Made by a program: the position numbers and the translations under genes
Notes under the pieces: model-generated
The model's database searches: none
What the model was told of the DNA's origin: nothing
The model's input: only the letters and a program-made list of their open reading frames with translations
DNA from: PALSA-1336 sp964592725
GTDB lineage: Bacteria > Patescibacteriota > Doudnabacteria > UBA920
Assembly: GCA_964592725.1 (NCBI GenBank)
Contig: CAZQFQ010000006.1
Span: forward strand, 1-42,357
DNA: 42,357 bases
Direction of reading: 5' to 3'
Shown: piece by piece, positions 32,003-40,820 of the stretch
How the letters are laid out: every line of letters starts with the position of its first letter
Position numbering within the stretch: the stretch's first letter is position 1

Positions 32003-32031
32003 TTGACTATTGCCTCCCTCTTTGATATTCT
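32003..32031 (+). promoter_or_regulatory. Sigma-70 promoter for the DksA/TraR-like gene
   Basis: TTGACT (32003-32008), a 17-nt spacer and TATTCT (32026-32031), about 65 nt before the ATG at 32096. An AAGGA ribosome site precedes the ATG. Confidence 0.6.
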
Positions 32032-32095
32032 TGCACAAACGTACAAGAGGAACTTAGGCAAAACGTCGATATTACTTTTTATGAGGTGACAAGGA

Positions 32096-32653
32096 ATGAA
32101 TCGAGCCGATTTAGAAGGTTACCGAAAAGCCCTCGTGGCGAAAAAAGAAGAATTGCTACGAGAAATGCGCCGTGCGCTAGGACAAGCCGACACTCACAGT
32201 GTTGGCCTCGGTCGCGGTGACAGCATCGATGAAGCTGATGTAATGCATGAGGCATTTATCAGCTTGGAGAGGACAACCATGGACGCGAAAGTCCTCAGGG
32301 AGGTCGAAGACGCCCTAAGGCGGATAGGCACGCCAGAGTTTGGTATTTGCGAGAACTGCGGGGAACCGATCGCACCCAAAAGGCTAAACGCCAACCCATG
32401 GGCAAGGCTTTGTATCATCTGCAAGGAGCAAATACCCTCCGTTGTGGTCAGCGAATCTTCGTTGGAAATAAGAAGAACTTCGATTACTCCTGCCAAACCC
32501 ACGGCAACAAGTAACAAGGCTTGGTTTTCACCGGTATCTTCAGAGCACTACATCTATACCGGCAGAATCACGAGCATCACCATAGTGTGGCCAGAAATGG
32601 AAACCACTCACAGACCGCGCCTTAAACGAAAGAAGACACGTCCGAAGAAGTAA
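32096..32653 (+). CDS. DksA/TraR-family zinc-finger protein
   Basis: 185 aa. It begins with a coiled-coil segment (LEGYRKALVAKKEELLREM), then the acidic tip region (GDSIDEADVMHEAF). A four-Cys zinc finger follows, with Cys85-x2-Cys88 and Cys106-x2-Cys109 (ICENCGEPIAPKRLNANPWARLCIIC). DksA-type proteins enter the secondary channel of RNA polymerase and tune transcription. The last ~70 residues, with a basic end RLKRKKTRPKK, are not part of the family as I know it and may be a separate extension. Codon use looks different from neighbouring genes, judged by eye. It has its own promoter and is followed by strong hairpins. Confidence 0.82.
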   Translation: MNRADLEGYRKALVAKKEELLREMRRALGQADTHSVGLGRGDSIDEADVMHEAFISLERTTMDAKVLREVEDALRRIGTPEFGICENCGEPIAPKRLNANPWARLCIICKEQIPSVVVSESSLEIRRTSITPAKPTATSNKAWFSPVSSEHYIYTGRITSITIVWPEMETTHRPRLKRKKTRPKK

Positions 32654-32696
32654 GAAGCAGCTCTGCCTATGCCGATAAAAGCCCATTAGTATGTCC

Positions 32697-32838
32697 GTAG
32701 CCGCTCGCTCCGTGCGGCTAACAACGCAGCTCCAGGACGAACTAGTTAGCTTTTAAAGGCTCGTTTTGGGTGCCGAAAGGCAGACCCAAAACAAGACAGG
32801 ACCGAACGTAGTGGAGCTGCGTCCGGTCCTGATTTTTT
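32697..32838 (+). terminator. Series of hairpins ending in a terminator
   Basis: Three hairpins: tagccgc/gcggcta (near 32698-32720), gttttgggtgcc/ggc-acccaaaac with a GAAA loop (32762-32791), and caggaccg/cggtcctg (32797-32804 with 32824-32831) followed by six T. In addition cgcagctcc (near 32725) matches ggagctgcg (32813), so larger folds are possible. The last hairpin lies between convergent genes and may serve both. Confidence 0.7.
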
Positions 32839-34171
32839 AAAGCCTTGCTATGGCCTCAGATAAAGTTTTTACACTCACAATCTCAATTTTATTTTTTTCG
32901 CTTAATTTGCTTTTAGGGCAGATTATTTTTTTAAACCCAAGCTTTTCCGCTTCCGTTATCCTTTTTTCCAAGTTCGGCACAAAGCGGACTTCACCGGACA
33001 GGCCAAGTTCGCCTATTACCACGGTTTGCTCAACAACAATATCTTTTAAACTGGAAACAATGGCCAAAGCCACGGCCAAATCGGCCGCGGGTTCGTCTAT
33101 TTTTAGGCCGCCGACAACGTTAATATAAATATCCTGGTTGCTTAAATTCAGCCCCGCGCGCTTGCCTAATATGGCGCAGAGCAGTTGGAGGCGGTTTGCG
33201 TCAAACCCGGCTGTGGTGCGCTTGGGATAGCCAAAATTGGTAACGGATGTCAGCGCCTGGATTTCCAAAAGCAGAGCGCGATTGCCTTCCACAATAGAGG
33301 TAATTATGTTGCCCGAAGCCTTGACGCTTTCTTCACCCAAAAACAATTGCGACGGATTTTTGACTTCCACCAGGCCGGCTCCGGCCATTTCAAACACCCC
33401 GACTTCGTTGGTCGTGCCGAAGCGATTCTTAACACACCGTAAAATTCTGAAAGAAGCAAACCGCTCCCCTTCCAAATACAAAACCGTGTCCACCATATGC
33501 TCCAAAGTTTTTGGCCCGGCCAAATAGCCTTCCTTGGTCACATGTCCGATGACAATAAAAGATATATGATTTTGCTTGGCCAGACGCATTATTTGCTGGA
33601 CCGCGTTGGTCACCTGTGACACGCCGCCGGCCACTCCGCTGACCTCTTCGCTGTACATTGTCTGGATGGAATCTACAATTACCAATTCCGGCTCCGCGGC
33701 CGCCACGCTGGCCAAAATAACTTCCAGTGAAGTTTCCGCCAGCACGTTTAGCTGATGATTTTTGTCTATGCGGTGCGCGCGGAGTTTAATTTGGTTCACC
33801 GATTCTTCGCCGGATACGTAGAGCACGGATATTTTTTCCTCTCGCGCGGATAATTTTATGGACAACTGCAAAGCCAGCGTGGATTTGCCGATGCCCGGAT
33901 CCCCGCCGAGCAATACCAAACTCCCGGGCACAATCCCGCCGCCCGCAACCTGGTCAAATTCGCCGATGCCGGTTTTAATCCTCGGCCTCTGTTCTACGTC
34001 CACCGACGACAAATCCACAGGCGCCGATACCGCCGCCTGTTGCCTGTTCCCTGTTGCCTGTTTTTTTTCTTCCAAAGTATTCCACTGCCCGCAATTCAGG
34101 CATTTTCCCTGCCAACGCGGGGTTTTATATTGGCAGTTGGAGCAGATAAAAACTATTGACGATTTTGGCAT
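32837..34171 (-). CDS. radA: DNA repair protein RadA
   Basis: 444 aa, about the normal length. Domains: an N-terminal zinc finger (CSNCQYKTPRWQGKCLNCGQW), a RecA-like core with Walker A GGDPGIGKSTLALQ and the RadA signature CVKNRFGTTNEVGVFEM, and a C-terminal Lon-protease-like domain (GLKIDEPAADLAVALAI) that is structural rather than proteolytic. RadA promotes branch migration during recombination. I start it at MPKSS (34171), as the six residues before it have no match in the family. It is convergent with the DksA-like gene. A Gln/Ala-rich segment after the zinc finger (KKQATGNRQQAA) is an AT- and G-rich local repeat. Confidence 0.95.
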   Translation of the reverse strand: MPKSSIVFICSNCQYKTPRWQGKCLNCGQWNTLEEKKQATGNRQQAAVSAPVDLSSVDVEQRPRIKTGIGEFDQVAGGGIVPGSLVLLGGDPGIGKSTLALQLSIKLSAREEKISVLYVSGEESVNQIKLRAHRIDKNHQLNVLAETSLEVILASVAAAEPELVIVDSIQTMYSEEVSGVAGGVSQVTNAVQQIMRLAKQNHISFIVIGHVTKEGYLAGPKTLEHMVDTVLYLEGERFASFRILRCVKNRFGTTNEVGVFEMAGAGLVEVKNPSQLFLGEESVKASGNIITSIVEGNRALLLEIQALTSVTNFGYPKRTTAGFDANRLQLLCAILGKRAGLNLSNQDIYINVVGGLKIDEPAADLAVALAIVSSLKDIVVEQTVVIGELGLSGEVRFVPNLEKRITEAEKLGFKKIICPKSKLSEKNKIEIVSVKTLSEAIARL

Positions 34172-34191
34172 AAAATTACCAATTAACATTG

Positions 34192-34290
34192 CGGCGTCAT
34201 CCTGAGTCCCGAATGCATCTGAGGGACGAAGGATCTCAGATTATGTTAAGAGATTCTTCACTCGGATGCACTCGCTCAGAATGACGCCGG
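34192..34290. repeat. Dispersed inverted repeat, copy 4
   Basis: It runs from ggcgtcatcctgagtcccg to ctcagaatgacgccgg with gaaggatctc and gagattcttc inside. It sits between radA and the propeller-like gene. Confidence 0.78.
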
Positions 34291-34314
34291 TAATTTATAA
34301 GGTTTAAATATCGC

Positions 34315-35472
34315 TTACTGGCTTAAATCCAGATAATACAACCCTCCATCCTGCGCGTTCCTAAAAAACAGTTTGTCGCCGGTGGCATTCAAAAATAAAT
34401 CCCGGCCGTCGATGGAAACACCTGATGACTGATACTGTTTCTTATCCAAAGTGGTTGTATCCATCCGGTAAAAACTGTCCACAGTCAGGCTGTTTGGGCC
34501 AATAGTGCCCGATGTCGGCACCGCCGCGTAAATTACGTTGCTATCGCTGTCCCAAACCGCCTTGTCCACGGTCGTAAACAAACCCAGATTCATTATCGCG
34601 CCGGAGGTTAGGTTATAAACCCAAAGCTGATAATTTTGCGTCACGGGATCTTTTTTACCGAATAAAAACTTTTGGCCGTCCGGGCTCCACAACACTCCGT
34701 AATTCTGTCCATTCTTAACCAAACCCTTCCAAACTTTTCCGTCCGCGGTAACGGAATTAATAAAATTGGCCGTGGAGGTGTTTTGGGTTTCAAAATATAA
34801 TGCCTGGGAGCCGTCGGGTGAAACATGAATCTCGTCGTCAGTTTCCCACATTGCGCCCAGGTTTTGATAACCGGTGGTATCGGGATTTCCCAGGCTCAAA
34901 GCGGCTTTGCCGCCTGAGAGCCACACATACATAATTTTGGTTCCCGAAGGCATCCAGTCAACCGATTCCACCTGGCTGGGCAAATCGGTGTAAGTTCCCG
35001 TATTGCTGTTAAAATAGCTCCAGGTATTTTGCCCGTTCGCGTTTGTAAACTGGGCAATAAAATCGTTGCCTTTGGCCGGCCATAAAATTTTGGTAATGCC
35101 GGGCTTAAGCGGGATATCCAATTGCTTTTTCCCGGAAAGTATAAGCTGGCCGTTATTGTTTTGCAAAGTTGCCTGGTACAAGTTCCCCTGATGGTCAAAA
35201 TAACTTATGCCGGTACCGTCAAAAAATAAAGCCGGCGAAACCACCTGGTCCGAAGTTAACTGAACAATATTTGATGAATTGCCCACGGCCTGCGGCGTAG
35301 TGGAGGCGGCATTTTGCGCGGCAACCGGGGTTGTGGAAGCCGTGTTATTGACAGCGGCCGGCGATGATGATGAAGGCTTACTTCCCGCGTATTTGGAGTA
35401 AATTAAAAACCCCAAAGTCCCCACAATAAGGATAAATATGGCACCTAAAATGGCAATGGCTTTTTTGTTCAT
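34315..35472 (-). CDS. Membrane-anchored beta-propeller-like protein
   Basis: 385 aa. An N-terminal membrane anchor (AIAILGAIFILIVGTLGFLIY) is followed by a Ser/Ala/Thr-rich linker (to about residue 70) and a domain with repeated blades: ISYFDHQGNLYQATL, ILWPAKGNDFIAQF, VDWMPSGTKIMYVWL, IHVSPDGSQALYFET, VLWSPDGQKFLFGKK and AVWDSDSNVIYAAV. The S-P-D-G-x-x-[LI] pattern is typical of WD40-like/TolB-like propellers. It is likely exposed outside the membrane as a binding protein. No enzyme motif is seen. It has its own promoter and is separated from the secretion genes by a repeat. Confidence 0.72.
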   Translation of the reverse strand: MNKKAIAILGAIFILIVGTLGFLIYSKYAGSKPSSSSPAAVNNTASTTPVAAQNAASTTPQAVGNSSNIVQLTSDQVVSPALFFDGTGISYFDHQGNLYQATLQNNNGQLILSGKKQLDIPLKPGITKILWPAKGNDFIAQFTNANGQNTWSYFNSNTGTYTDLPSQVESVDWMPSGTKIMYVWLSGGKAALSLGNPDTTGYQNLGAMWETDDEIHVSPDGSQALYFETQNTSTANFINSVTADGKVWKGLVKNGQNYGVLWSPDGQKFLFGKKDPVTQNYQLWVYNLTSGAIMNLGLFTTVDKAVWDSDSNVIYAAVPTSGTIGPNSLTVDSFYRMDTTTLDKKQYQSSGVSIDGRDLFLNATGDKLFFRNAQDGGLYYLDLSQ

Positions 35473-35510
35473 GTAATTTTGTTTCTTGATTTAACTTTAT
35501 TAACAAAATT

Positions 35511-35538
35511 ATTATAGCACAATTCTGTCCACATGCAA
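35511..35538 (-). promoter_or_regulatory. Promoter of the propeller-like gene
   Basis: On the - strand TTGCAT, a 16-nt spacer and TATAAT preceded by TGC (an extended -10). It lies about 40 nt before the ATG at 35472. Confidence 0.5.
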
Positions 35539-35552
35539 AATCCACCCTATTA

Positions 35553-35632
35553 TTCGGCGTCATTCTGAAGCCGAATGCATCTGAGGCTGAAGAATCTCAT
35601 TTTTTGATATTTTTAAGATCCTTCACCCGCTA
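35553..35632. repeat. Dispersed inverted repeat, copy 5 (partial)
   Basis: The left half matches the family (cggcgtcattctgaagccg, gaagaatctc, gatccttc), but the closing cagaatgacgcc arm is missing. Confidence 0.6.
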
Positions 35633-35790
35633 TCTTTTGCCGATAATTAGCTCAGAGCCTGCCCTGAGCGAAGCTAAGGGGTTACTCCGGAAGAACAATT
35701 TGCCTCAACCAATGGCTGGGAACAACTCGCTTTGGCCGGCAGTTTATCCGTTAAAGCAAAATGCGGCCGGTCGCCCGCAATGTTGTAGAA

Positions 35791-38391
35791 CTATCGCGGG
35801 GTAACGGGGCCGGTGGTTGGGGATGTTGTTTGAGTAGGAGCGGATTGGCCGCCGGATGTCGTATTAGTGCCCGAACTTATTACGTTCGAAATGTCAAAAT
35901 ATTTACAGTCATCGCCTATAAAATGACCGACTACTGTAAGGCTATAATTATTGCCCGCCGATGTTCTTATCGGAATTGGCCAGTTACACCCCGCGACCAT
36001 TATAAAGGCTAAAATCAAAACAATTAAAATCGGCGGAATAATATTGGCCGCTATGGTCACAATTTTTTGCCAGCCTTTTAACGGAAACAAGTCTTTATTT
36101 TTTCGATGGCCAAAAATCCAGTAAGCGTCCATAACTATGGCTCCGAGCATAAAGTCCAATCCGGTAAAAAATGTGGCGCAAGACGAACCAAAACCGTAAT
36201 ACCAAATTTTGCTGGTAGTTTTTCCGCCCACTGCCAATCCTTTTTCCGCTAATTCCGAATTTTTATCTATAAGCCTTCTGACAGTCGGGTAGGCGGCGGG
36301 GTTGTTTTTTTCACGGAAAGGATTTTCTTCTGCTGATTTTCTGGGGTCTTGAAAAACATTTCGGGGATTGCGATTTTGCGCCGAAGTAGGCCCGGGTTGT
36401 CCTGCGGATGAACCGCCTGGTGAACCGGGAGGTTGAGGCTCGCCTCCTTGCGGCGGCATGGCGGCAAGACCGCCGCCTCCCGCACCCGGAGTTGCCGATG
36501 ACGGCTGCCCTTTATCAGGCGCCTGATTGGCTCCGCCGCCCTGATTATTATCAGGAGACTGCTGATTATCAGGATGCCTGTTTAAAGCATCCGGCCCCAG
36601 CGGCGGAGATACTTTTTTTTCATCGTTAGGTCCGCCTGTCGGCGCTCCGGCAGTACCGGGCGGCGCTTCCGACGGCGGCCTTGCTTCATCGCCAGGTTCT
36701 GTTTTACCGCCCGGCTGTTCTGCTGACGGAACTGCGGGCAGCTTGTTTGGATTTGTTTGATCGGGTTTTGCCGGCGGTTTGGCGGCATCAACACCGGGAG
36801 CCGCGGCTTTTTTATCAGCTGATCCCGGCGCGCCCGCGCCGCCTTGAGCCGGTTTGCCTGCGACCGGAGGCATAGTTGACGGCATGCCGGTACCGCCCGA
36901 AGCAATATTTAAATTCCGCGCGGCGTCATTTTGTTTCATCCGCCCCAAACTGGCAGGCGCGCTCGGCGTTGTCCCGCCGCCAAAAGTCGGTAATCCGGCG
37001 CCCATGCCCGCAGTTCCCCCTCCGCCGATTGTCGGCGAAGCTTGCGGAGGCGCCGAGGAGGAGCCGGTCCCTTGGGTTTGTGCCGATATTTTGCCGTCTG
37101 AAGTTTCGTCCGCCCGAACGTCAGCTTTTACTTCTGCTTTAGCCGATAAATTTACATCATCTTTTATCGTTCCCGTAATATTTACGCCGCCGCCGGCACT
37201 TTGAGTTCCGCTTATCGCAGATCGGCCTGTTACCGTTCCCCCTCCGTCATTAGTCCCGCCCGTGGAAACAACCCTCCTGCTAATATCAGCCGTGCCCGAA
37301 GCCCCGCCGCCGGAGCTTGCCTGTTGAGTAGCCGATGATCTTAAAGTTCCACCCATAGTGGCTGACACTTCGGAAGTTGAGGAAACCCCACCGCTGACAT
37401 TAACCGAACCTGATGTTTGAACAGTTCCGCCGGTATTAATCGTCGTTGTTGTTCCCGCGGTCCCGGCCTGCGTCTGCGAAATCTGTCCGGTTTGTTCAAC
37501 TGTCCCGGAACTTCGGACTTCTGTTGCTGTAGTTGACGTTACCGTTCCCGATTCGCGAACTGTTTGTCCTCCTGACGAAACCGTTCCCGACTCGCTTACG
37601 GTTTGCCCGCCCGTGGAAATTTCAGAGGTTGATGATACCTCGCCGCCTCCGGTCTCCTGAACATATTCCTCCTCAACTTCCCCGCCACCGCCTTCATCAG
37701 CAACTTCAGCGGAAACCTGATTAGCGACAGGCTGACTAGCAGTGCCCGATTGGCTTATAGTTTTGGTTCCCGCGGATGAAGCGCCGGTTGTTGAGTTTAG
37801 TACCCCCTTAAACACATCACCCATTGCCCCAAGCATCATTGCAGTTGGACCGGGCGATCCCGATGCGCCGCCGTTTGACCCTCCGGCCCCTCCGGCCGCT
37901 TCCCGGGCTTTGCGTTTTTCTGCTTCTTCTTTGCTCTCCGCTCTATAAGTAAAATGCCTCTCTAAAGTCCGATCGTTGTCCGGCCTGTTATATTCTAAAA
38001 ATTCCACCTCTATTGGCAAGCCTTTGGCATACAAATTAGTGCCAAATCTTGCCGTAAACTCCAACCCCTCGCCTCCGACTTTCTGGCGCACATCGCCGCC
38101 CGAAATTAACTCCCGGCCGCCGCCTATCCATAAAGCGACCTGATTATACCTGTCCAAACCTTTGCCGAAAACCTCAACCTTGGAGCCGTTGCGGACTTTC
38201 CATCCGGATACCATTCTCGGACCGCCGTCTATCTGAATAAACTTAATGACATTATCAGCCCTGCCGCCCATTGTAAAAGGCTTACCGATTATAATTTTTT
38301 CGGTTTTAGAATTTCCACCGCCGGCATTGACCGGCTTCTGATTGCCTACATCGGCAGCATTTTGGGTTTGGATTGTCGCGGTATCTGCCAT
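35791..38391 (-). CDS. Large Gly/Ser-rich secretion-locus membrane protein
   Basis: 866 aa, starting at MADTATIQ (38391). An ordered N-terminal domain (about 30-170; IIGKPFTMGGRADNVIKFI, WKVRNGSKVEVFGKGL) looks like a beta sandwich of adhesin or IPT type. A long low-complexity region of Ser/Gly/Thr/Val repeats follows (SGTVSSGGQTV, SGTVEQTGQI), which could form a beta-solenoid. A Pro/Gly/Ala-rich stretch comes next. The C-terminus has two or three membrane helices (FFTGLDFMLGAIVMDAYWIF; IIPPILIVLILAFIMVAG) and an outside tail. As it is next to VirB4, it may be a surface or channel component of the secretion system. Not assignable to a named family. Confidence 0.65.
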   Translation of the reverse strand: MADTATIQTQNAADVGNQKPVNAGGGNSKTEKIIIGKPFTMGGRADNVIKFIQIDGGPRMVSGWKVRNGSKVEVFGKGLDRYNQVALWIGGGRELISGGDVRQKVGGEGLEFTARFGTNLYAKGLPIEVEFLEYNRPDNDRTLERHFTYRAESKEEAEKRKAREAAGGAGGSNGGASGSPGPTAMMLGAMGDVFKGVLNSTTGASSAGTKTISQSGTASQPVANQVSAEVADEGGGGEVEEEYVQETGGGEVSSTSEISTGGQTVSESGTVSSGGQTVRESGTVTSTTATEVRSSGTVEQTGQISQTQAGTAGTTTTINTGGTVQTSGSVNVSGGVSSTSEVSATMGGTLRSSATQQASSGGGASGTADISRRVVSTGGTNDGGGTVTGRSAISGTQSAGGGVNITGTIKDDVNLSAKAEVKADVRADETSDGKISAQTQGTGSSSAPPQASPTIGGGGTAGMGAGLPTFGGGTTPSAPASLGRMKQNDAARNLNIASGGTGMPSTMPPVAGKPAQGGAGAPGSADKKAAAPGVDAAKPPAKPDQTNPNKLPAVPSAEQPGGKTEPGDEARPPSEAPPGTAGAPTGGPNDEKKVSPPLGPDALNRHPDNQQSPDNNQGGGANQAPDKGQPSSATPGAGGGGLAAMPPQGGEPQPPGSPGGSSAGQPGPTSAQNRNPRNVFQDPRKSAEENPFREKNNPAAYPTVRRLIDKNSELAEKGLAVGGKTTSKIWYYGFGSSCATFFTGLDFMLGAIVMDAYWIFGHRKNKDLFPLKGWQKIVTIAANIIPPILIVLILAFIMVAGCNWPIPIRTSAGNNYSLTVVGHFIGDDCKYFDISNVISSGTNTTSGGQSAPTQTTSPTTGPVTPR

Positions 38392-38398
38392 AAATAAA

Positions 38399-38488
38399 AA
38401 TTGACAAAAATGACATAATTGAGCAAAATTGAGCAAAAATTCTGCCCGCCAATTTTGTCAATTATTTAAATCTTGTCAATTATGTCAA
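38399..38488. repeat. AT-rich repeats of ttgaca/tgtcaat type
   Basis: The gap between VirB4 and the large protein holds several copies of tgtcaatta and of its complement (ttgacaaaaatgacataatt; cttgtcaattatgtcaatt). They form imperfect inverted repeats, a third repeat-filled gap in this operon. Confidence 0.5.
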
Positions 38489-40336
38489 TTAGTTTAACTT
38501 ATCCTGGCTCTCCTGAATTTCCAAAAGCTGTTTGGGGTCCGTGGTAATAATCTGGTCTTCCACGTAGGAGGCGTAAATTTTAATGGCCGCGTGCTTTAGG
38601 CCGGCAAAAAATATGCCTTCGCCGACTTCGCTTTCCAGCAATAAATATTTTTCGCCTTCGGTTAAAAAGAAAGTCTCCGCGATTACGTTTATCGCGGCCG
38701 GTGACTGCTTAAGCAGCATTTGAATAGATGAGTTTGTGACAATTGGCTTGCCATATGGCGAAGCCAAAAAGTCCGCCACATCCTGCGTAATGGTGGTCAG
38801 ACCGAGATAATATTTGCGCGCGCGCTTGGCGATGCCGAATAAAAACCGCGCGCTGTCTTCATTCTGCATTAAAATCCAGGCTTCATCCACGGCCAAAATT
38901 CGTTTTTTAAGCTCACTGCGAACAATATTCCAGATATAATTTAAAACAATATACATCGCTATGGGCCTTAACTCTTCTTCCAAATCGCGAATGGAGAATA
39001 CAACCAGTTGATTATTTAAAACCACATTAGTCTGCTGGTTTAAAAGCCCGGCAAAAGTACCTTCGGTATATTTGCCCAAACGCTGTCCCAAACTTTCCGC
39101 GCCGACCATCCCGTTTAAAATTTCCACCAAATCGTTCATCGTGGGATATTCCATACCGCGGAAGTCCGCCAAATCCGGCGTAATATCTTTTTTAGCGTAA
39201 GTCTGCCAAATGGCCTTGTCCATCAAAGCTTCTTCCGTGGGATTTAACTTTCCGATCATCAGGCTAAACAAACCGAGCAAATTAATAACCGCGGTGCGCA
39301 AAACGTCGGCATTGCTTTCACCCTCTATGGCAACGGGGAGATCAAACGGATTTATGCGCGAGGCCGAATTCAAAGAAACGCTCAAATAAGTCCCGCCCAC
39401 GGCCGAAGCCAAATGCTGGTATTCGTTTTCTGGGTCAACGATGATAACTTCGGTGCCGACCATTAAGGAGCGTAGGACTTCCAGTTTTACCGCGTAAGAC
39501 TTTCCGGCGCCGGATTTGGCAAAGACCACGGAGTTGGCGTTTTCCATGGCAAAACGGTCAAACAAAATCAGGCTGTTATTGTGCCGGTTAATGCCGTACA
39601 AAATTCCGTCGTTGCTGGTTAAATCCGATGATACAAACGGAAAACAGGAAGACAACGGACTTGTGTTCATATTGTTGGCCACATCCAGTTCGTCCAGGCC
39701 GAGTGGCAGAGTGGAATTCAGCCCGTTTTGGGTTTGTAGCAGTGCGCGCTTGGTCACAATTAATTTGGAACCGAGCGAGCTTTCCAAAGTGCTGGAAAAT
39801 TTATCCAGTTCTTTTAAGTCCGCGGCGTAAATTGTAAAATACAGCGCGAACCGAAAATATTTTTCCGTGCCCTGCATTAAGTTGTCACGCAAGCCCTCCA
39901 CATCTTTGTAGGCCGTCTCCAGCATCGGGTCGCGCACCATGCCCTTTTCCTGGTTAATGGACATCTGCGAACCCAGCTCGCCAACCTTGCTTTTAAGTTT
40001 TTTTAAAATTTGCGCCGAATCTATGGGATAAATAAACATGGATAAATCCAGCGCGCCTTCTGCCTGGATAATAAACGACAGCCAGTTGCTGGACAAAAAC
40101 CGCGGGTAGGCCAGGACAAAAAAGCTCCTGCCGAATTTGCCGTTAAGCTCAAAATGAGAGCTGTCAAACTTCAGCGCGGCCGGCGCGATTAAATCCTTTA
40201 AGGTCGTTAATCCTTCGCGGTAAGTTTTATCCAAATCGCCGAGACTGGAGCTTAAACTCCGTTCGGTTTCCGCTTCTTTAAGATTCTGTTTTTTTTGCTC
40301 CAGCTCTTCCGGAGTGATTTTTGAAAAAATAGACAT
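38489..40336 (-). CDS. VirB4/TraC-type secretion ATPase
   Basis: 615 aa from MSIFSKIT (40336); the longer frame upstream is repeat sequence. The N-terminal part is the VirB4 interaction domain (FGRSFFVLAYPRFLSSNWLSF). The ATPase core has Walker A VFAKSGAGKSYAVKLE, Walker B RILAVDEAWILMQ, and TTITQDVADFLASPYGKPIVTNSS near the end. VirB4 ATPases drive assembly of, and transfer through, type IV secretion or pilus systems at the inner membrane. A coiled-coil segment (EELEQKKQNLKEAE) opens the protein. No relaxase or coupling protein is seen here, so the system may serve pili or DNA uptake rather than conjugation. Confidence 0.88.
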   Translation of the reverse strand: MSIFSKITPEELEQKKQNLKEAETERSLSSSLGDLDKTYREGLTTLKDLIAPAALKFDSSHFELNGKFGRSFFVLAYPRFLSSNWLSFIIQAEGALDLSMFIYPIDSAQILKKLKSKVGELGSQMSINQEKGMVRDPMLETAYKDVEGLRDNLMQGTEKYFRFALYFTIYAADLKELDKFSSTLESSLGSKLIVTKRALLQTQNGLNSTLPLGLDELDVANNMNTSPLSSCFPFVSSDLTSNDGILYGINRHNNSLILFDRFAMENANSVVFAKSGAGKSYAVKLEVLRSLMVGTEVIIVDPENEYQHLASAVGGTYLSVSLNSASRINPFDLPVAIEGESNADVLRTAVINLLGLFSLMIGKLNPTEEALMDKAIWQTYAKKDITPDLADFRGMEYPTMNDLVEILNGMVGAESLGQRLGKYTEGTFAGLLNQQTNVVLNNQLVVFSIRDLEEELRPIAMYIVLNYIWNIVRSELKKRILAVDEAWILMQNEDSARFLFGIAKRARKYYLGLTTITQDVADFLASPYGKPIVTNSSIQMLLKQSPAAINVIAETFFLTEGEKYLLLESEVGEGIFFAGLKHAAIKIYASYVEDQIITTDPKQLLEIQESQDKLN

Positions 40337-40341
40337 AAGTG

Positions 40342-40393
40342 TAAGAAATCGAATCAACGAATTAGACGAATCTGCGAATGACAGCGAATTTAA
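40342..40393. repeat. Terminal inverted repeat, left end of element 1
   Basis: aagaaatcgaatcaacgaat and following bases. Nearly the same as 41501-41553 and inverted relative to 40774-40820. Confidence 0.8.
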
Positions 40394-40773
40394 GACATTT
40401 TTTGCTTTAAAATCCGATGGGGTTGAGCGGATCGCGCCCAAAAATTTACTATTAATCCTAAATCCAGATGTAAAACTTGTAAATACCTTTGCACTTGGGC
40501 GTAATCATCTTGATTTAAAAATGGCTTCGCCTTGGCCTCGATCAAAATCTTGTCATAAACCACTAAGTCAACACGATTGCCGGTTGCGCCTACGACCAAT
40601 TCTCTTCTGCATGGAATTCCCAGTTCAATAAATCTTGCTTCCATAATATCAACATATTGTTTTTCTTTCGCAAACCTCCCGAGCCTGTTCTGAGCATAAA
40701 AGCATACACCCGCAATTTGGAAACTTTCATCAGGATATAAAACTTTTGCTGTATCAACAACATAATGTGCCAT
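40390..40773 (-). CDS. GxxExxY-family protein (PD-(D/E)xK-like)
   Basis: About 127 aa from MAHYVVDTAK (40773). Four residues upstream are also open but are encoded by the terminal repeat. The pattern LGRFAKEKQYVDIMEARFIELGI, VDLVVYDKILIEAKA and LQVLHLDLGLIVNF is typical of GxxExxY proteins, small proteins with a PD-(D/E)xK nuclease-like core. The Asp of VDLVV and the E-x-K of IEAKA would be the active site. Its function is not established. It lies in a repeat-bounded element rather than being a true part of the secretion operon. Confidence 0.78.
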   Translation of the reverse strand: MAHYVVDTAKVLYPDESFQIAGVCFYAQNRLGRFAKEKQYVDIMEARFIELGIPCRRELVVGATGNRVDLVVYDKILIEAKAKPFLNQDDYAQVQRYLQVLHLDLGLIVNFWARSAQPHRILKQKMS

Positions 40774-40820
40774 ATTCGTAGTCATTCGTAGATTCGTTCT
40801 ATTCGTAAATTCGATTTATT
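40774..40820. repeat. Terminal inverted repeat, right end of element 1
   Basis: attcgtagtcattcgtagat and following bases. Essentially identical to 41635-41680. Confidence 0.8.

Larger units (their letters stand above)
35473..35790. other. 318-nt intergenic region
   Basis: It contains the promoter of the propeller gene and a partial dispersed repeat, copy 5 (from about 35553, cggcgtcattctgaagccg, to about 35632). Then comes a hairpin agcctgccctgagcgaagct near 35655. The rest has no convincing gene. Confidence 0.5.
40342..40820. mobile_element. 479-bp element with inverted repeats and GxxExxY gene
   Basis: Bounded by ~47-bp inverted repeats (40342-40393 and 40774-40820). It sits exactly between the ATG of VirB4 and the stop codon of the preceding gene, and that stop codon (TAA, 40816-40818) lies in the repeat. 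It contains one gene, the GxxExxY protein. No transposase is encoded, so mobility would depend on another source. Confidence 0.65.

Noticed and set aside
38392..38436. Upstream start for the large Gly/Ser-rich protein
   Set aside because: The added residues come from AT-rich repeat sequence; MADTATIQ is a better start.
40337..40441. N-terminal extension of VirB4
   Set aside because: It is a translation of the terminal inverted repeat and the end of the GxxExxY gene region; a nearly identical peptide is encoded by the second repeat copy.
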